Positions 40,240-40,395 of a stretch of 40,395 bases of DNA are shown piece by piece. The stretch lies in the NCBI GenBank assembly GCA_946187345.1, contig CAMHQD010000021.1, positions 1 to 40,395 on the forward strand. The letters run 5' to 3'. Source of the DNA: an uncultured Porphyromonadaceae bacterium. Its GTDB lineage: Bacteria > Bacteroidota > Bacteroidia > Bacteroidales > Muribaculaceae. The position numbers and the translations under genes were made by a program. The notes beneath the pieces are model-generated. The model saw only the letters and a list, made by a program, of their open reading frames with translations. It was not told where the DNA came from and searched no databases. Position 1 is the stretch's first letter; each line of letters begins with the position of its first letter.

Positions 40240-40395
40240 GTGCCTATCGGAGATTCAAGCCTATTTCAGCCTGCAAATTGAGCTATTGAGCAATTTCAAC
40301 CGTCGATTTATTGCTCAAGGTAGCTTGATTGCGCGGAACGCCAGTATTTATCAGGCTTTGAGAAAGGTTTCAGCCTGCAAATTGAGCTATAGGTC

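Larger units (their letters stand above)
39041..40390 (-). mobile_element. IS256-like insertion sequence (zinc-ribbon variant) with doubled terminal repeats
   Basis: One transposase gene on the minus strand is bracketed by terminal inverted repeats. The inner pair is TCAATAGCTCAATTTGCAGG plus CTG at 39078-39100 and its perfect 23-bp complement at 40267-40289. Outer copies lie at 39041-39058 (one mismatch, TAGCTCATTTTGCAGGCT) and 40371-40390. I take the inner pair as the likely active ends; the outer copies may mark an earlier or nested insertion. The target duplication is unclear because the right flank leaves the window after 40395. Confidence 0.75.

Overview
The window looks like a chromosomal segment from a member of the Bacteroidales (Bacteroidota). 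The evidence is: repeated promoter motifs of the Bacteroidota type (TTTG, about 20 bases, TAnnTTTG), the absence of obvious Shine-Dalgarno sites, a DUF4270 lipoprotein next to a GlgA-like N-terminal protein, a BspA-type leucine-rich repeat protein with a C-terminal dockerin, a cysteine-free L31 and many SpII lipoproteins. Gut families such as Muribaculaceae or Prevotellaceae would fit, but I cannot fix the genus from sequence alone.

Left third (1-17015): a complete type III CRISPR-Cas locus that best fits subtype III-D. A CRISPR array (ten identical 37-bp repeats visible, continuing off the left edge) is followed by an AT-rich leader. Then comes an adaptation block: cas1, a VirE_N/BT4734-like primase-polymerase-type protein, and a cas2 with an extra basic N-terminal domain. 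After it come cas6 and an effector operon: cas10 with GGDD but no HD nuclease domain, a single Cas7/Csm3-like subunit, Csx10, a double Cas7 fusion, a small Csx19-like protein and a large TIGR03986-like Cas7 with a long C-terminal extension. A convergent operon on the minus strand ends at a shared hairpin. It encodes two cyclic-oligoadenylate-type effectors (a Card1/Can2-like CARF-PD-(D/E)XK nuclease and a Csx1-like CARF-HEPN RNase) and an SF1B (RecD2/Pif1-like) helicase. The expected logic is: crRNA-guided target RNA binding by the Cas7 backbone, cOA synthesis by the Cas10 palm, then activation of the two CARF nucleases. The primase-like protein sits where it could help make or repair spacer DNA.

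Middle (17035-30514): ordinary chromosomal genes. These are a PHP-type CpsB/YwqE phosphatase, ribosomal protein L31 type B, a dockerin-tagged LRR surface protein, free methionine-R-sulfoxide reductase, a PnuC/FMN-binding pair, a Sua5/YciO protein, a polyprenyl-phosphate sugar transferase, a ClC channel with CBS domains, a DUF456-like membrane protein, two duplicated small lipoproteins and two more lipoproteins that overlap each other.

Right (30644-40395): a TonB C-terminal-domain protein, a transmembrane Ser/Thr kinase translationally coupled to a small HTH-like protein, xseB, the GDP-fucose pair gmd-fcl, a tyrosine/asparagine-rich lipoprotein, the glgA-like/DUF4270 pair, and at the right edge an IS256-like (zinc-ribbon variant) insertion sequence with doubled terminal repeats and a strong promoter pointing inward against the transposase gene.

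The points most worth following are the primase-polymerase plus extended Cas2 in the adaptation block, the compositional mosaicism inside csx1 and the large Cas7 gene, the helicase in the effector operon, and the palindromic, repeat-rich spacers between the adaptation genes. I saw no tRNA or rRNA genes.
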